Below, one piece after another: positions 54,505 through 63,080 of a DNA stretch of 64,000 nucleotides; the first letter of the stretch is position 1, and each line of letters starts with the position of its first letter. The translations under genes were made by a program, and so were the position numbers. The notes below the pieces were generated by a model that made no database searches, had not been told where the DNA came from, and saw nothing but the letters and a program-made list of their open reading frames with translations. This DNA is from Martinezella tropici (GTDB lineage: Bacteria > Pseudomonadota > Alphaproteobacteria > Rhizobiales > Rhizobiaceae): assembly GCF_003287875.1 (NCBI RefSeq), contig NZ_QMKK01000042.1:227173-291172 (forward strand), given 5' to 3'.

Positions 54505-56022
54505 TCAGACCATGGCCGCGACGACTTCCTCTTCTTTCGGCAATGCGCCATTGGCGAGGTCGAAATGCGCGGTGATCTCACCATCCCGCATGACCAGGAT
54601 GCGGTCCGAGAGCTCAACCAGCTCCGAGATCGTGTCGCCGACGAAGACGATCGACAGACCTTTCTCCGCCTGCTGCCGGATAACGGCAAACAGATCGTCG
54701 CGGGCGCCGGGATCGAGTCCACGGCTGGGGTGGTCGAGGAAGAGAACCTTTAACCGTTTCGCCAAAAGCCACTTTGCCAGGACAGTCTTCTGCTGGTTGC
54801 CGCCGCTCAGGCTCGATATCGGCGCATATGGCGTGTGCATCTTGACCTTGAGGCGCTTCATCCACTCAAGAGCCGCCGGCCGTTCGCTGCTTCGCCTCAG
54901 GATGACCGAGCGCCAGCCATAGTCGAGGCCGAACGTGAGAACTGCGTTCTCGAAAAGAGACCGGCTCGGCAGCATGCCCTCCGCCCGGCGATCAGCCGGC
55001 AGATATCCAATACCCTCGCGTACCGCGTTTCGCGGACTGCCCGGGGTCATCGCCCTGCCCTCGATCGCAATCCTTCCGGAATCGATCCGCTCTGCGCCAA
55101 AGACGGCTCGGCACAATTCCTCGGCGCCTGAACCCAGCACTCCGGCGATGCCCAGAATCTCGCCGCGACGAAGTTCGAAACCGACATTGCGGAAATGCTG
55201 TGCGCTGCCAAGCTGCTCGATCTTCAGCACCGGCTTGTCATCGGATGCCGCAGGCCTCCGGATAGATCGCGCGTTGCTCAACCGCTGACGTCCAACCATC
55301 AGCTCGTAGAGCTCATTTCGGTCGACTGAACGGCTTTCACGTTCGGCGACCTTGCGGCCGTCGGTCATCACGACGATCCGGTCGCTGATCTCCAGGACCT
55401 CCTCAAGCCGATGCGAGACGAAGATAATCGTCGCATTCCCACGCAACCGGTTTATCTGCTTGAAGAGCAGTTTGATTTCTTCAGGTGTGAGAACGGAGGT
55501 GGGCTCATCGAAGAGAATGACCGGAGGGCGATCGACGAGTTCCTCGATCGCGAGAACCTTGGCGAGCTCCACCTGCTGGCGTTCGGCGAAGCGCAATTCC
55601 TCGACGAGAGCCTTCACCGGCAATTCGACCGAGATTTTCCGCAGTTGCTCCTCAGCCGCCTTGTTCAGCGCTCCCCACCGGTAGAGACCGTTCTTCATGG
55701 CCGGGTGTGGCTTGTCGAGGAAGATATTTTCCGCAACTGTCAGATTCGGAATGAGAGACTGCTCCTGATGAACCATGCCGATGCCGAAGCTGCCGGCGGT
55801 GGACGCCGAATCCAGTACAATCGGTTCGCCATCGAGAATGATCTGCCCGTCATCGGGCATTGCCAATCCCGCCAGGATCTTGAGAAGCGTCGACTTGCCC
55901 GAGCCATTCTGGCCAATCAATCCGAGAACCTGGCCAGCCGGGATTTCGAGATCAATCCCTTCGAGCGCAACGACGCTGCCATAGGTCTTGCGGACACCTT
56001 TGAGAACGAGCGAGCCTGTCAT
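54505..56022 (-). CDS. CUT2-type double ATPase (importer 3)
   Basis: A 505-residue RbsA-like protein. Domain 1 has GQNGSGKST, the degenerate signature FAERQQVELA and ILFDEP. Domain 2 has a Walker A without Lys (GIAGVLGSGAEE), a canonical LSGGNQQK and LFLDHPSRGLD, in which the usual Glu after Asp is His. ATP hydrolysis is probably carried by domain 1. It overlaps the preceding permease gene by 4 bases. Confidence 0.92.
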   Translation of the reverse strand: MTGSLVLKGVRKTYGSVVALEGIDLEIPAGQVLGLIGQNGSGKSTLLKILAGLAMPDDGQIILDGEPIVLDSASTAGSFGIGMVHQEQSLIPNLTVAENIFLDKPHPAMKNGLYRWGALNKAAEEQLRKISVELPVKALVEELRFAERQQVELAKVLAIEELVDRPPVILFDEPTSVLTPEEIKLLFKQINRLRGNATIIFVSHRLEEVLEISDRIVVMTDGRKVAERESRSVDRNELYELMVGRQRLSNARSIRRPAASDDKPVLKIEQLGSAQHFRNVGFELRRGEILGIAGVLGSGAEELCRAVFGAERIDSGRIAIEGRAMTPGSPRNAVREGIGYLPADRRAEGMLPSRSLFENAVLTFGLDYGWRSVILRRSSERPAALEWMKRLKVKMHTPYAPISSLSGGNQQKTVLAKWLLAKRLKVLFLDHPSRGLDPGARDDLFAVIRQQAEKGLSIVFVGDTISELVELSDRILVMRDGEITAHFDLANGALPKEEEVVAAMV

Positions 56023-57044
56023 TTTACGACCCTCAGTTTGCGACGGCGATGCCAGCCGCCTGCAGCAACGGCGACTACGATGACCGCGCCGCTGATGATA
56101 TGACGCGTATAGGGCCCTGCGCCGATCTGGATCAGGCCGTTGTTCAGCACCTCAAGCAGCAGGGCGCCCAGTGCCGATTGAACCGCGCCGCCACGTCCAC
56201 CCGTCAGAACGGTGCCGCCGAGAACAGCAGCACTGATCGCGGGAAACAGAAGTCCGTTGCCGATATTCGCGTTACCGGTGCTGAGCTGAGCGGAAAGCAG
56301 CACGCCGCACATGCCCGCGAGCAGACCGCAAATCGAAAAGGCCGCGATCTTTACCCACCGAATGTGCAGACCGGATGCGACCAGCAGGCCTTCGTCTCCA
56401 CCGATCGCGTAGATCATGCGGCCTAGCCGCGTGAAATTCAGGACCAGCTGGCTGACGATGATGACGGCGAGCGCGATGTAGACGATAAGGCTCAGATCGA
56501 AGATTCGAACACGGGCTAGATTGAGAATGAGCGGATCGTTGATCTGCGGCACGCGCGACGGAAAGAGAACGGCGGCAATACCGAGCCCGACAAACCAGGT
56601 TCCGAGCGTCACGATCAGCGACGGCATCTGCAACGCCGCATTGAGCACAGCGTTGAAGAAACCGAAGCCGAGGCCGACCGCCAGCGCCGCCAGCAGGCCG
56701 ACCAGGCCGTAGTCGTTGCCGTTGACGCCGTTTGCGACAAGCAGGGCAACGATCATGCTCGTCGTCGCCATGGTGCCTTCGACCGACAGGTCGATGGAAC
56801 CCATGATGACGACGAAGCTGATGGCAGCGGCGAGAATGGCTGGAACCGCCGCTGCCTCAATCACGGATTTGAGGTTGTCGATCGTAAAGAAGCTACCGCT
56901 GACCAGCTGGAAGCCTACGGACAGCACGATGAGCGCCACGATCGGGCCTGCAAACTGCGTCCATGACAACTTGCTTCTGATTTCGCCAAAAAGCGCCAGC
57001 GAGCGAGCGCCGGTTTTGGAGTTCATACTGGTAGCGGCGTCCAT
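56019..57044 (-). CDS. CUT2-type ABC permease 1 (importer 3)
   Basis: A 341-residue permease with about nine helices. VIMGSIDLSVEGTMATT is the family motif and AAVLGGTVLTGGRGG marks the C-terminal part. The ATG follows GGAGGAGG. It starts 15 bases after the binding-protein gene and overlaps the ATPase start. Confidence 0.92.
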   Translation of the reverse strand: MDAATSMNSKTGARSLALFGEIRSKLSWTQFAGPIVALIVLSVGFQLVSGSFFTIDNLKSVIEAAAVPAILAAAISFVVIMGSIDLSVEGTMATTSMIVALLVANGVNGNDYGLVGLLAALAVGLGFGFFNAVLNAALQMPSLIVTLGTWFVGLGIAAVLFPSRVPQINDPLILNLARVRIFDLSLIVYIALAVIIVSQLVLNFTRLGRMIYAIGGDEGLLVASGLHIRWVKIAAFSICGLLAGMCGVLLSAQLSTGNANIGNGLLFPAISAAVLGGTVLTGGRGGAVQSALGALLLEVLNNGLIQIGAGPYTRHIISGAVIVVAVAAGGWHRRRKLRVVK

Positions 57045-57059
57045 CGACCCCTCCTCCGA

Positions 57060-58166
57060 TTACTTGTTCTCGTTTGCGCCTTCCGGAATCTGGCCCGCAG
57101 AGTCCTTCCAGAAATCTTTCTTGATTTCATCGTAGGTGTATTTCGGCGCGTTCTTCTTGAGATCGAGATACTTGTCGACGTTATCTTTCGTCACGACGTC
57201 CTGCTTGATGTAGAAGTCGCGCTGGGCATGCGTCAGCTTTTCCGGGTCGATATCGCCGACAGCAGCGGCATAGGCTAGAGACATCGAAACGGCGCCCTGA
57301 AGAACGGGATCGTTCCAGACGGTGGCGAGCATATCGCCGCTCTTGACCATTTCGAGGCCAATGTTCGACCCATCGGAACCAGTGACCAAAACCCTGCCGT
57401 TCAAGCCCTTTTCCTTGAGCGCGGCAACAGCGCCGCGACCCATCGCATCGTTCGATGCAAAAATGCCCTGCAGCTGGTCGCCGTAGCGAGCAAGCCACGT
57501 TCGCGTGATGTTCTGAGCCTTGGTTTCCTGCCAGTCACCGACCTGCGTGTCGACGAGCTCAAGCCCCGGGCATTCCTTCAGGCCCTTCTTCAGGCCTGCA
57601 ATGCGCTGGAATGCCGGCGGCGTCGACGGGACGCCCTCGATGGCTGCGATCTTGCCCTTGCCGTTTAGCGCCTTGCACAACGCCATGACCTGATAATAGC
57701 CGGACATCACGCCGTCGAAAGACGTGTGAGCGACCCAGTACTTGGAATCCGTATCCCAGGGGTGGATGTCCTCGGGCCGGTTCCAGATCGTTACGACATG
57801 AACCTTCGACTTGGCTGACCGGTTCACGACGGCCTTTACGAAGGCGTTAGACGACGGATCGGTGGCAAGCGCGCACTGGTTGCACCCGGCAGAATAAGTC
57901 GCGCCGAGCTGCGCCAGCAGCTGATCACCCTGGTAGTTGCTCGTCAGCACGACGGGCTCCTTGCCGAGCGATGTACCGATATCCTTTACACCTTGCAGAT
58001 ACTCGGACCAATATTCGGAGGCGGTCTCGTCGATGCCGACAATCAGCTTTCCTCCCTTGGCCTCATCGGCATTCGCCGGCGCGGCCGAAAGAGTCACGCT
58101 GGCGCAGAGTGCCGCTGATGTTAATAGCCACCGCGCGACGGCTCCGAATTTCAAACGCGATTTCAT
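57060..58166 (-). CDS. Sugar-type ABC substrate-binding protein (importer 3)
   Basis: A 368-residue periplasmic type I binding protein. The signal peptide WLLTSAALCASVTLSAAPANA ends near ANA-DE. The binding fold runs from LIVGIDETASEYWSEYL and includes IFASNDAMGRGAVAAL. A CNQC-like pair occurs at GCNQCALATDPSS. The ATG has AGGAGGAGA upstream. It is preceded by the two ketopantoate-reductase-like genes, likely in the same operon. Confidence 0.9.
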   Translation of the reverse strand: MKSRLKFGAVARWLLTSAALCASVTLSAAPANADEAKGGKLIVGIDETASEYWSEYLQGVKDIGTSLGKEPVVLTSNYQGDQLLAQLGATYSAGCNQCALATDPSSNAFVKAVVNRSAKSKVHVVTIWNRPEDIHPWDTDSKYWVAHTSFDGVMSGYYQVMALCKALNGKGKIAAIEGVPSTPPAFQRIAGLKKGLKECPGLELVDTQVGDWQETKAQNITRTWLARYGDQLQGIFASNDAMGRGAVAALKEKGLNGRVLVTGSDGSNIGLEMVKSGDMLATVWNDPVLQGAVSMSLAYAAAVGDIDPEKLTHAQRDFYIKQDVVTKDNVDKYLDLKKNAPKYTYDEIKKDFWKDSAGQIPEGANENK

Positions 58167-58221
58167 GCCATTCTCCTCCTCAGGTTAGATGATATCTCGC
58201 CTTTCCGTTCGCGCCGGGAGT

Positions 58222-59283
58222 TCATCCGCGATCGCTGACGGCCCGGTATGTTTCGATCAGTAGAGCAGCGTTCTCCGGACGCGCTTCGAGGCGGCCGGCC
58301 TCAATGTCGTAGGCGACTTCCATCACCCGCTTGTTGACCGGTGCCTCTTGCCCGTGGGCGCGCAGGATGTCGACGACAACACCGTTGACCTCCTGCACTT
58401 CCGCCCGGCGCCCCTTGCGCCAGTCCTGCAACGACGTCGTCAGCGTGTCTTCGCGCGAGAAGGTCTTCAGCACCTCCTCGAAGATCTGGTCGACATATCG
58501 TTCCGGATGGTTGGTGGTGACCGGCGGCATACCGATGATCGGAATGATCTTGGCACCATCTGCCAGTGCCGCCTGCATCGCCTCGTAGCCGGCCGCACGC
58601 ATGACTTCGAGCATGCCGGGGGCACGCGCCGCGTCGTTGAGCGGCAGGTTGATGATGGCCGATGGAATGAGCTCGGCAGCATTGACGACCAGCTTCATCC
58701 ACTTGGCGGACCGGATATCCTCCATCACCTCGACGGTGCCGGAGTTCCTGAGCAGGTTGGCGACGTCTTCGACGCGCTCCTGCGTCTTCGGATCGAGCGC
58801 GCCGAGCGCAAACCAGGACTCATCATGGTCGTTCTGCCGGTTCGTAATGCCGGGAATGAACATGTTAGAGGCAATCTCAATGACCGCACCGATGGTGCGC
58901 TCGCGCCCCACTACCGCAGCGATATCCTCATGCGTCATGCCGTTCTGCAGGCCAACGATAAGCCCATCGGGGGCGAGGCAGGGCTCGATCAGTTGACAGG
59001 CCCATTTCGTGTCGTAGGCCTTGACGACGAGGAAGACGACATCGAACGGTTCCTTGATCTCGGCGACCTGGCAGAGATGAAGCGCGGGCACCTTCGCATT
59101 GATGGTGCGCGTCGGCAGATTGACGGTGATGCCATTCTGGCGAATCGCATTGACGTGGTCCGGCCACTGTTCGATGAAGGTGACATCCAGTCCGGCGAGC
59201 GCAAAGTCCGCGCCGATGGACGCACCCTGCGCTCCGGTGCCAACAAACGCGATTCTGGGGCCGCGCGCGTTATCCCAACTCAT
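58222..59283 (-). CDS. Ketopantoate-reductase-like dehydrogenase, copy 1
   Basis: A 353-residue ApbA/PanE family enzyme. GTGAQGASIG binds NADP(H), GLQNGMTHEDI is the family signature, and SAKWMKLVVNAAEL holds the conserved Lys and Asn. Family members reduce or oxidise 2-keto/2-hydroxy acids; the true substrate is unknown. It is about 60% similar by eye to the next gene. The ATG at 59281-59283 follows AAGGAG. Confidence 0.88.
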   Translation of the reverse strand: MSWDNARGPRIAFVGTGAQGASIGADFALAGLDVTFIEQWPDHVNAIRQNGITVNLPTRTINAKVPALHLCQVAEIKEPFDVVFLVVKAYDTKWACQLIEPCLAPDGLIVGLQNGMTHEDIAAVVGRERTIGAVIEIASNMFIPGITNRQNDHDESWFALGALDPKTQERVEDVANLLRNSGTVEVMEDIRSAKWMKLVVNAAELIPSAIINLPLNDAARAPGMLEVMRAAGYEAMQAALADGAKIIPIIGMPPVTTNHPERYVDQIFEEVLKTFSREDTLTTSLQDWRKGRRAEVQEVNGVVVDILRAHGQEAPVNKRVMEVAYDIEAGRLEARPENAALLIETYRAVSDRG

Positions 59284-59340
59284 AGACTTCTCCTTTTCCG
59301 TGACGCAGCTTGCGCGCCTTGCTTTAAATTCCGTCGCCGC

Positions 59341-60375
59341 TCACGCGCCGAAAAGCGCGCTGTTCGACGGCTGCGGGACAAGCCTGCCGCGCTCGATCGA
59401 TCGAGCGAGTTCGACAACCCGCTGGTTGACAGGGGCGCTCTGCCCCGCCTTTTCCAGCATCGCGACAACATGCCCGTTGATATCGAGGACCTCGCTCCGC
59501 CGCCCCTTTCGCCAGTCCTGCAGCACCGTCGTGAGGGTGTCCGGCATCATGAAGGTCCTCAACACCTCGTCGAAGATTGCATCGACATAGCGCTCGGGGT
59601 CATTCGCCGTGGTCGGCGCCATGCCGAGGATCGGAACGATGGTGGCGCCATCGGCCTGAGCTGCGCGCATCGCCTCGTAGCCGGCGCTTCTCATAACGGC
59701 TTCCATTCCGGGGACCTTAACAGCCTCGCTAAAGGGCAGATCCAAGATCGCAGAGGTAACCAACTGCGCGGCATTGACGATCAGCTTCATCCACTTGGCA
59801 GAGCTGATATCGTCGGACACCTCGACCCGGCCGCTCGCGCGGAGCAGTTCGGCGATCATCTCGACGCGGTGTCGGTTGGCCGGATCGAGCGCACCGAGCG
59901 CGAACCATGACGTGTCGTGATCGTTCTGCCGGTTCGTGACGCCCGGGACAAACATGTTCGACGCCATATCGAAGACCGCGCCAACGGTTCGCTCGGCGCC
60001 GACTACCGTGGCAATCGCATGTTGCGTCATACCGTTCTGGATACCGACGACGAGCCCATCAGTGGCGAGAACCGGTTCGATCAGCTGGCAGGTCCAGGAG
60101 GTGTCGTAGGCCTTGACAATGACAAAGATCAGATCGAAGCGCTCCCGAATTTCAGCGACTTGGCAAAGATGTTTAGCGCAAACGTTTGCATGAATTGAGC
60201 GAGTCGGGAGGTTCACCGTGATACCGCGAGCGTTCATGGCGTCAATGTGCTCGGGCCACTGCTCGATAAACGTCACATGCAAGCCTGCCTGTATGAAATC
60301 CGCGCCGATCGAGGCACCTTGGGCGCCTGTCCCGACAAATGCAATTTTCAGATCGCCCCCTGAAGACCAAGCCAT
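59341..60375 (-). CDS. Ketopantoate-reductase-like dehydrogenase, copy 2
   Basis: A 344-residue paralog of the previous gene with the same motifs: GTGAQGASIG, GIQNGMTQHAI and SAKWMKLIVNAAQL. The two align along their whole length, which indicates tandem duplication. I chose the ATG at 60373-60375. A perfect GCAAACGTTTGC palindrome lies inside the coding region (60178-60189), matching the promoter operator. It is the first gene of the LacI-controlled operon. Confidence 0.88.
   Translation of the reverse strand: MAWSSGGDLKIAFVGTGAQGASIGADFIQAGLHVTFIEQWPEHIDAMNARGITVNLPTRSIHANVCAKHLCQVAEIRERFDLIFVIVKAYDTSWTCQLIEPVLATDGLVVGIQNGMTQHAIATVVGAERTVGAVFDMASNMFVPGVTNRQNDHDTSWFALGALDPANRHRVEMIAELLRASGRVEVSDDISSAKWMKLIVNAAQLVTSAILDLPFSEAVKVPGMEAVMRSAGYEAMRAAQADGATIVPILGMAPTTANDPERYVDAIFDEVLRTFMMPDTLTTVLQDWRKGRRSEVLDINGHVVAMLEKAGQSAPVNQRVVELARSIERGRLVPQPSNSALFGA
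60176..60191. promoter_or_regulatory. Intragenic LacI-type operator candidate
   Basis: GCGCAAACGTTTGCAT contains a perfect 12-base palindrome GCAAACGTTTGC and matches 13 of 16 positions of the promoter operator at 60458. The centres are 282 bases apart, so looping or roadblock repression is possible. Confidence 0.5.
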
Positions 60376-60428
60376 TGCGCACTCTCTCCACAATCGGCAC
60401 CGCACAGTGCCGCTCCATCCGGGTAACA

Positions 60429-60457
60429 TGCTTAGGAGGCGCACAAGTTTGAGTCAA
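60429..60457 (-). promoter_or_regulatory. Promoter of the ketopantoate-reductase/importer 3 operon
   Basis: On the minus strand TTGACT (60452-60457) and TAAGCA (60429-60434) are separated by exactly 17 bases. The -35 box abuts the perfect palindrome at 60458-60473, and the gene start is 54 bases after the -10 box. Confidence 0.5.
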
Positions 60458-60473
60458 GAGCAAACGTTTGCTC
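60458..60473. promoter_or_regulatory. LacI-type operator, perfect palindrome
   Basis: GAGCAAACGTTTGCTC is a perfect 16-base palindrome with the central CG of LacI-family sites. It abuts the -35 box of the operon promoter. A weaker copy (10 of 16) may cover the spacer at 60439-60454. Confidence 0.7.
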
Positions 60474-60736
60474 AGTTCTGGCACGACGATTATGGAGATG
60501 CTTCATTTCTGCTATGCAAAGCTAATGTTTTCAGTCTCTTGACTACCGCCGTATTGAGCAATCGATTTCGCGATATATGGAAAAAAACATACCGCGCTGG
60601 CCAATCTTCCTACGCAAAAACTACCTTTGGTGTGCGAAGCATACGAAATGACGCGCTGAGATAGCTGATCTTTGGTTCGCCGAGAGGCTTGAACATCTAG
60701 AACGCTGCTACTTTCGCCGACCAATCCGCACCTTGT

Positions 60737-60752
60737 GCGCAAAGGTTTGATC
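60737..60752. promoter_or_regulatory. Second LacI-type site near lacI
   Basis: GCGCAAAGGTTTGATC matches the perfect operator at 13 of 16 positions and lies 43 bases upstream of the lacI start, so autoregulation is plausible. Confidence 0.45.
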
Positions 60753-60794
60753 GAATATTTTCCCGGGTACACGGGCTAAAAAGCGGGCATCCTC

Positions 60795-61889
60795 ATGAGC
60801 GAAAATCCAAAACATCCCGGCAGCAAGCGTCCACGCGCGACGATCGTGGATGTCGCCAAGAGCGCGGGTGTCCACGTCTCGACGGCTTCACGCGCCCTCA
60901 GCTCTGGCGCGACGCATCGGATATCCAGCAAGGTAGTGCGAAAAATTGAGAAGGTGGCCGAGGAGCTCGGATACACACGGAATTCGCTGGCCTCGAGCTT
61001 GCGCACCCAGAAGACAGGAACCATTGGCCTCGTCGTCCCCAATCTGAGCGACCCGCTGTTTTCTCCGATTATCGCCTCCGTGGAAGAACGCGTGGCCAAT
61101 GAAGGATATGTTACCTTCGTCGCCAATTCCGACTACAGCGCCGCGAAGCTTCGCTCAATAATCGAGCGCATGAGCGGTCAGTTCGTCGCCGGTCTGGTCG
61201 TCGCCAGCTTCGAGTTGAACGACCCCGCCGTCGATCTCTGCCTTGAGTTAGGCATACCAACCGTCGCCGTTCTTCGAGATCCTCGCGATAGCCGCATTTC
61301 TTCTGTCTGCATGGACGACGCGGCGGGTGTTCAGGCGATGGTCGAGCATGTTCTCGACCTCGGCCATAAGGATATCACCTATGTCACACCGCCATTGGCG
61401 GCCTCCACCGCCCAAAACAGGCTCGCCGGGTTCAATGCGGCGATGCGCCTTCCAAAAGCCGCCGACTGCCGTTTCGAAGTCGTCGAAGCCCGCGCCTATG
61501 ACGTTGCAGAAGGCGAGCGGATTATGGCGCATATGCTAGCGTCCGGGCTCACCAGCACTGCCGTTATGGCGTTCAATGATCTTCTCGCCGTCGGCTGTCT
61601 TGCCGCAATGAGGGCAGCTGGCGTAAGCTGTCCGCAGGACATATCGCTGACCGGTGTGAACAACCTGCCCTTCATGAACATGCTCTTTCCTCCGCTGACA
61701 ACTCTTCATACGGCGGGAGGTGATCTCGGATTCGAAAGCGCCGATCTGCTCATGAGCCTTATCAAGAACGGCTCACAGCCGGTGAAGCGGATCCTGTTGA
61801 CACCGCACCCAGTCCTCAGGGGCAGCACCGGGCCGGCACCCCGAGCCTCATTGTCGAGTGATGCAGGCAAGACACCCGCGGTCGTATAG
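60795..61889 (+). CDS. LacI family transcriptional regulator
   Basis: A 364-residue regulator. The helix-turn-helix and hinge helix lie at residues 12-65 (TIVDVAKSAGVHVSTASRAL, RISSKVVRKIEKVAEELGY). The rest is a periplasmic-binding-like sensor (GTIGLVVPNLSDPLFSPII, TGVNNLPFMNML). It is divergent from the ketopantoate-reductase / importer 3 operon. The operators described between them make this operon its likely target. The ligand should be the importer's substrate or a metabolite. Confidence 0.92.
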   Translation: MSENPKHPGSKRPRATIVDVAKSAGVHVSTASRALSSGATHRISSKVVRKIEKVAEELGYTRNSLASSLRTQKTGTIGLVVPNLSDPLFSPIIASVEERVANEGYVTFVANSDYSAAKLRSIIERMSGQFVAGLVVASFELNDPAVDLCLELGIPTVAVLRDPRDSRISSVCMDDAAGVQAMVEHVLDLGHKDITYVTPPLAASTAQNRLAGFNAAMRLPKAADCRFEVVEARAYDVAEGERIMAHMLASGLTSTAVMAFNDLLAVGCLAAMRAAGVSCPQDISLTGVNNLPFMNMLFPPLTTLHTAGGDLGFESADLLMSLIKNGSQPVKRILLTPHPVLRGSTGPAPRASLSSDAGKTPAVV

Positions 61890-61917
61890 ACGCGGCTTGC
61901 CCGTCTAGCGTCGACCA

Positions 61918-62691
61918 TCACGTTAGCCGACAACCACCATTGACATCGAGCGTCGCACCAACGAAATAGCTTGCGTCCTTTGTCGAGAGGAAATGGATCG
62001 CCGAAGCGATCTCCGTCGTTGCGGCCGGACGGCCCATCGGTATCTTGGCCCATTCGATTTCGCGCATCGCTTCTGCTGAAATGCCGCGCTTCTCCGCCTC
62101 GACCGCCAGGGCATTGTAATGCATCGGCGTATCGATATTGCCAGGCGCAATGCAATTTACCCGGATTTCAGGGGCGAGTTCGATCGCGACGCTTTGCGTC
62201 AATGAAATCAGCGCGGCCTTGGAAGCACAGTAGGGACTGAAGAAGGCGTGCCCTTCTCGCCCCCAATAACTACCCACGTTGACTATGGATGCATCACCCG
62301 CCGCTCGCATCAAAGGCACGGCAGCGCTGATGAACTTTACATTCGCCCGCAGATTGATGTTCTGCACCTTGTCCCAAAGGGACATGTCGATGTTTGCAAT
62401 GCTGACGGCGGGATGATTGATCGCCGCAATCAGTCCGAGAAAGCGCAACGGAATGCCAGTCTGTGCTGCCCCCTCGATCACCCGTTCGATTTCCGCGTCG
62501 CGCTCGAGATCTATTTGCATACCGATGCTGGTCCGTCCAAACTCGGAAGACAGCCCCTCTGCTAGCTCAACAACTTGCGAAGCACGGTCACACAATAGAA
62601 GCGACCAGCCACTTTCGGCAAAGCGCCGCGCAGTAGCTCGGCCGACTTCACCCGACGCGCCGGTTAGAATTGCCAGTTTTGTGTCCGACAT
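61918..62691 (-). CDS. SDR family oxidoreductase
   Basis: A 257-residue SDR. TGASGEVG is the nucleotide site, with a Glu-Val in place of the usual Gly-Ile. NAG is replaced by IAAINHP. Ser of NVGSYW and YCASK form the active site. The C-terminus YFVGATLDVNGGCRLT is the usual SDR ending. It is convergent with lacI (28 bases between stops). Shared site D lies 72-88 bases upstream, linking it to the main regulon. Confidence 0.87.
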   Translation of the reverse strand: MSDTKLAILTGASGEVGRATARRFAESGWSLLLCDRASQVVELAEGLSSEFGRTSIGMQIDLERDAEIERVIEGAAQTGIPLRFLGLIAAINHPAVSIANIDMSLWDKVQNINLRANVKFISAAVPLMRAAGDASIVNVGSYWGREGHAFFSPYCASKAALISLTQSVAIELAPEIRVNCIAPGNIDTPMHYNALAVEAEKRGISAEAMREIEWAKIPMGRPAATTEIASAIHFLSTKDASYFVGATLDVNGGCRLT

Positions 62692-62762
62692 AGATTTTTT
62701 CCTCCCGATAATCGACGTCGCTGACGATCGTAGAGAAGAGATCGGAAATATGAACGAGAATA

Positions 62763-62779
62763 TTGTCCATTTTGGATGT
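62763..62779. promoter_or_regulatory. Shared inverted repeat, site D
   Basis: TTGTCC-ATTTT-GGATGT lies 72-88 bases upstream of the SDR start at 62691. Its central ATTTT is the same as at site B. On the minus strand TTGACA overlaps its right arm (62777-62782) and could be a -35 box. Confidence 0.5.
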
Positions 62780-62928
62780 CAATCTTCGAAGCCCTCGTTT
62801 AACGGCCATACACTTTCCGACAAGTCTTTGCGACGGCGCCGGAATTGAATGAGTGCTCTTGAAAGGATCAGAACCGCACATCATGCTATTTGGATCGGCT
62901 CAACGTCAGCCTTAAGATGCAAGGTAGA

Positions 62929-63080
62929 TCAATAATTTAGCGTCCCGTCGATACCAGTCTTTCTGGCACCGCCGACGTAAACGCTTCCATTCTCATCTAC
63001 CTTGACTTTGATCCGCCCATTTCGGCCAATGCAACGCCCTTGGGCCGCGACATACTCCTTGTCTGGAATCTCAACTGTTA
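62929..63080 (-). pseudogene. PhzF family protein, C-terminal remnant
   Basis: Minus-strand translation gives AAQGRCIGRNGRIKVKV, then VYVGGARKTGIDGTLNY and a stop at 62929-62931. This resembles the C-terminus of PhzF/epimerase-like proteins (AAQGR, GRxGR, VxVGG). Only about 50 residues of the usual 260-300 remain, and the upstream side runs into the vapC stop. A decayed fragment is the best reading; the family assignment is tentative. Confidence 0.4.

Larger units (their letters stand above)
60376..60794. other. Divergent intergenic region with LacI-type operators
   Basis: This 419-base region lies between the ketopantoate-reductase operon (minus) and lacI (plus). It holds a perfect palindrome at 60458-60473, a minus-strand promoter beside it, a weaker operator copy at 60737-60752 and otherwise no gene. 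The middle (60480-60700) is AT-rich, and one TTGACT at 60539-60544 could belong to the lacI promoter, but no good -10 box follows. Confidence 0.5.

Noticed and set aside
58348..59910. A 520-codon open frame on the plus strand
   Set aside because: It lies antisense to the two ketopantoate-reductase-like genes, which have clear motifs and ribosome sites. Its translation has no family features and is Arg/Asp-rich, as expected from the shadow of GC-rich codons.
60539..60567. lacI promoter with TTGACT
   Set aside because: No acceptable -10 box lies 16-18 bases downstream; TCGATT is too far from consensus.
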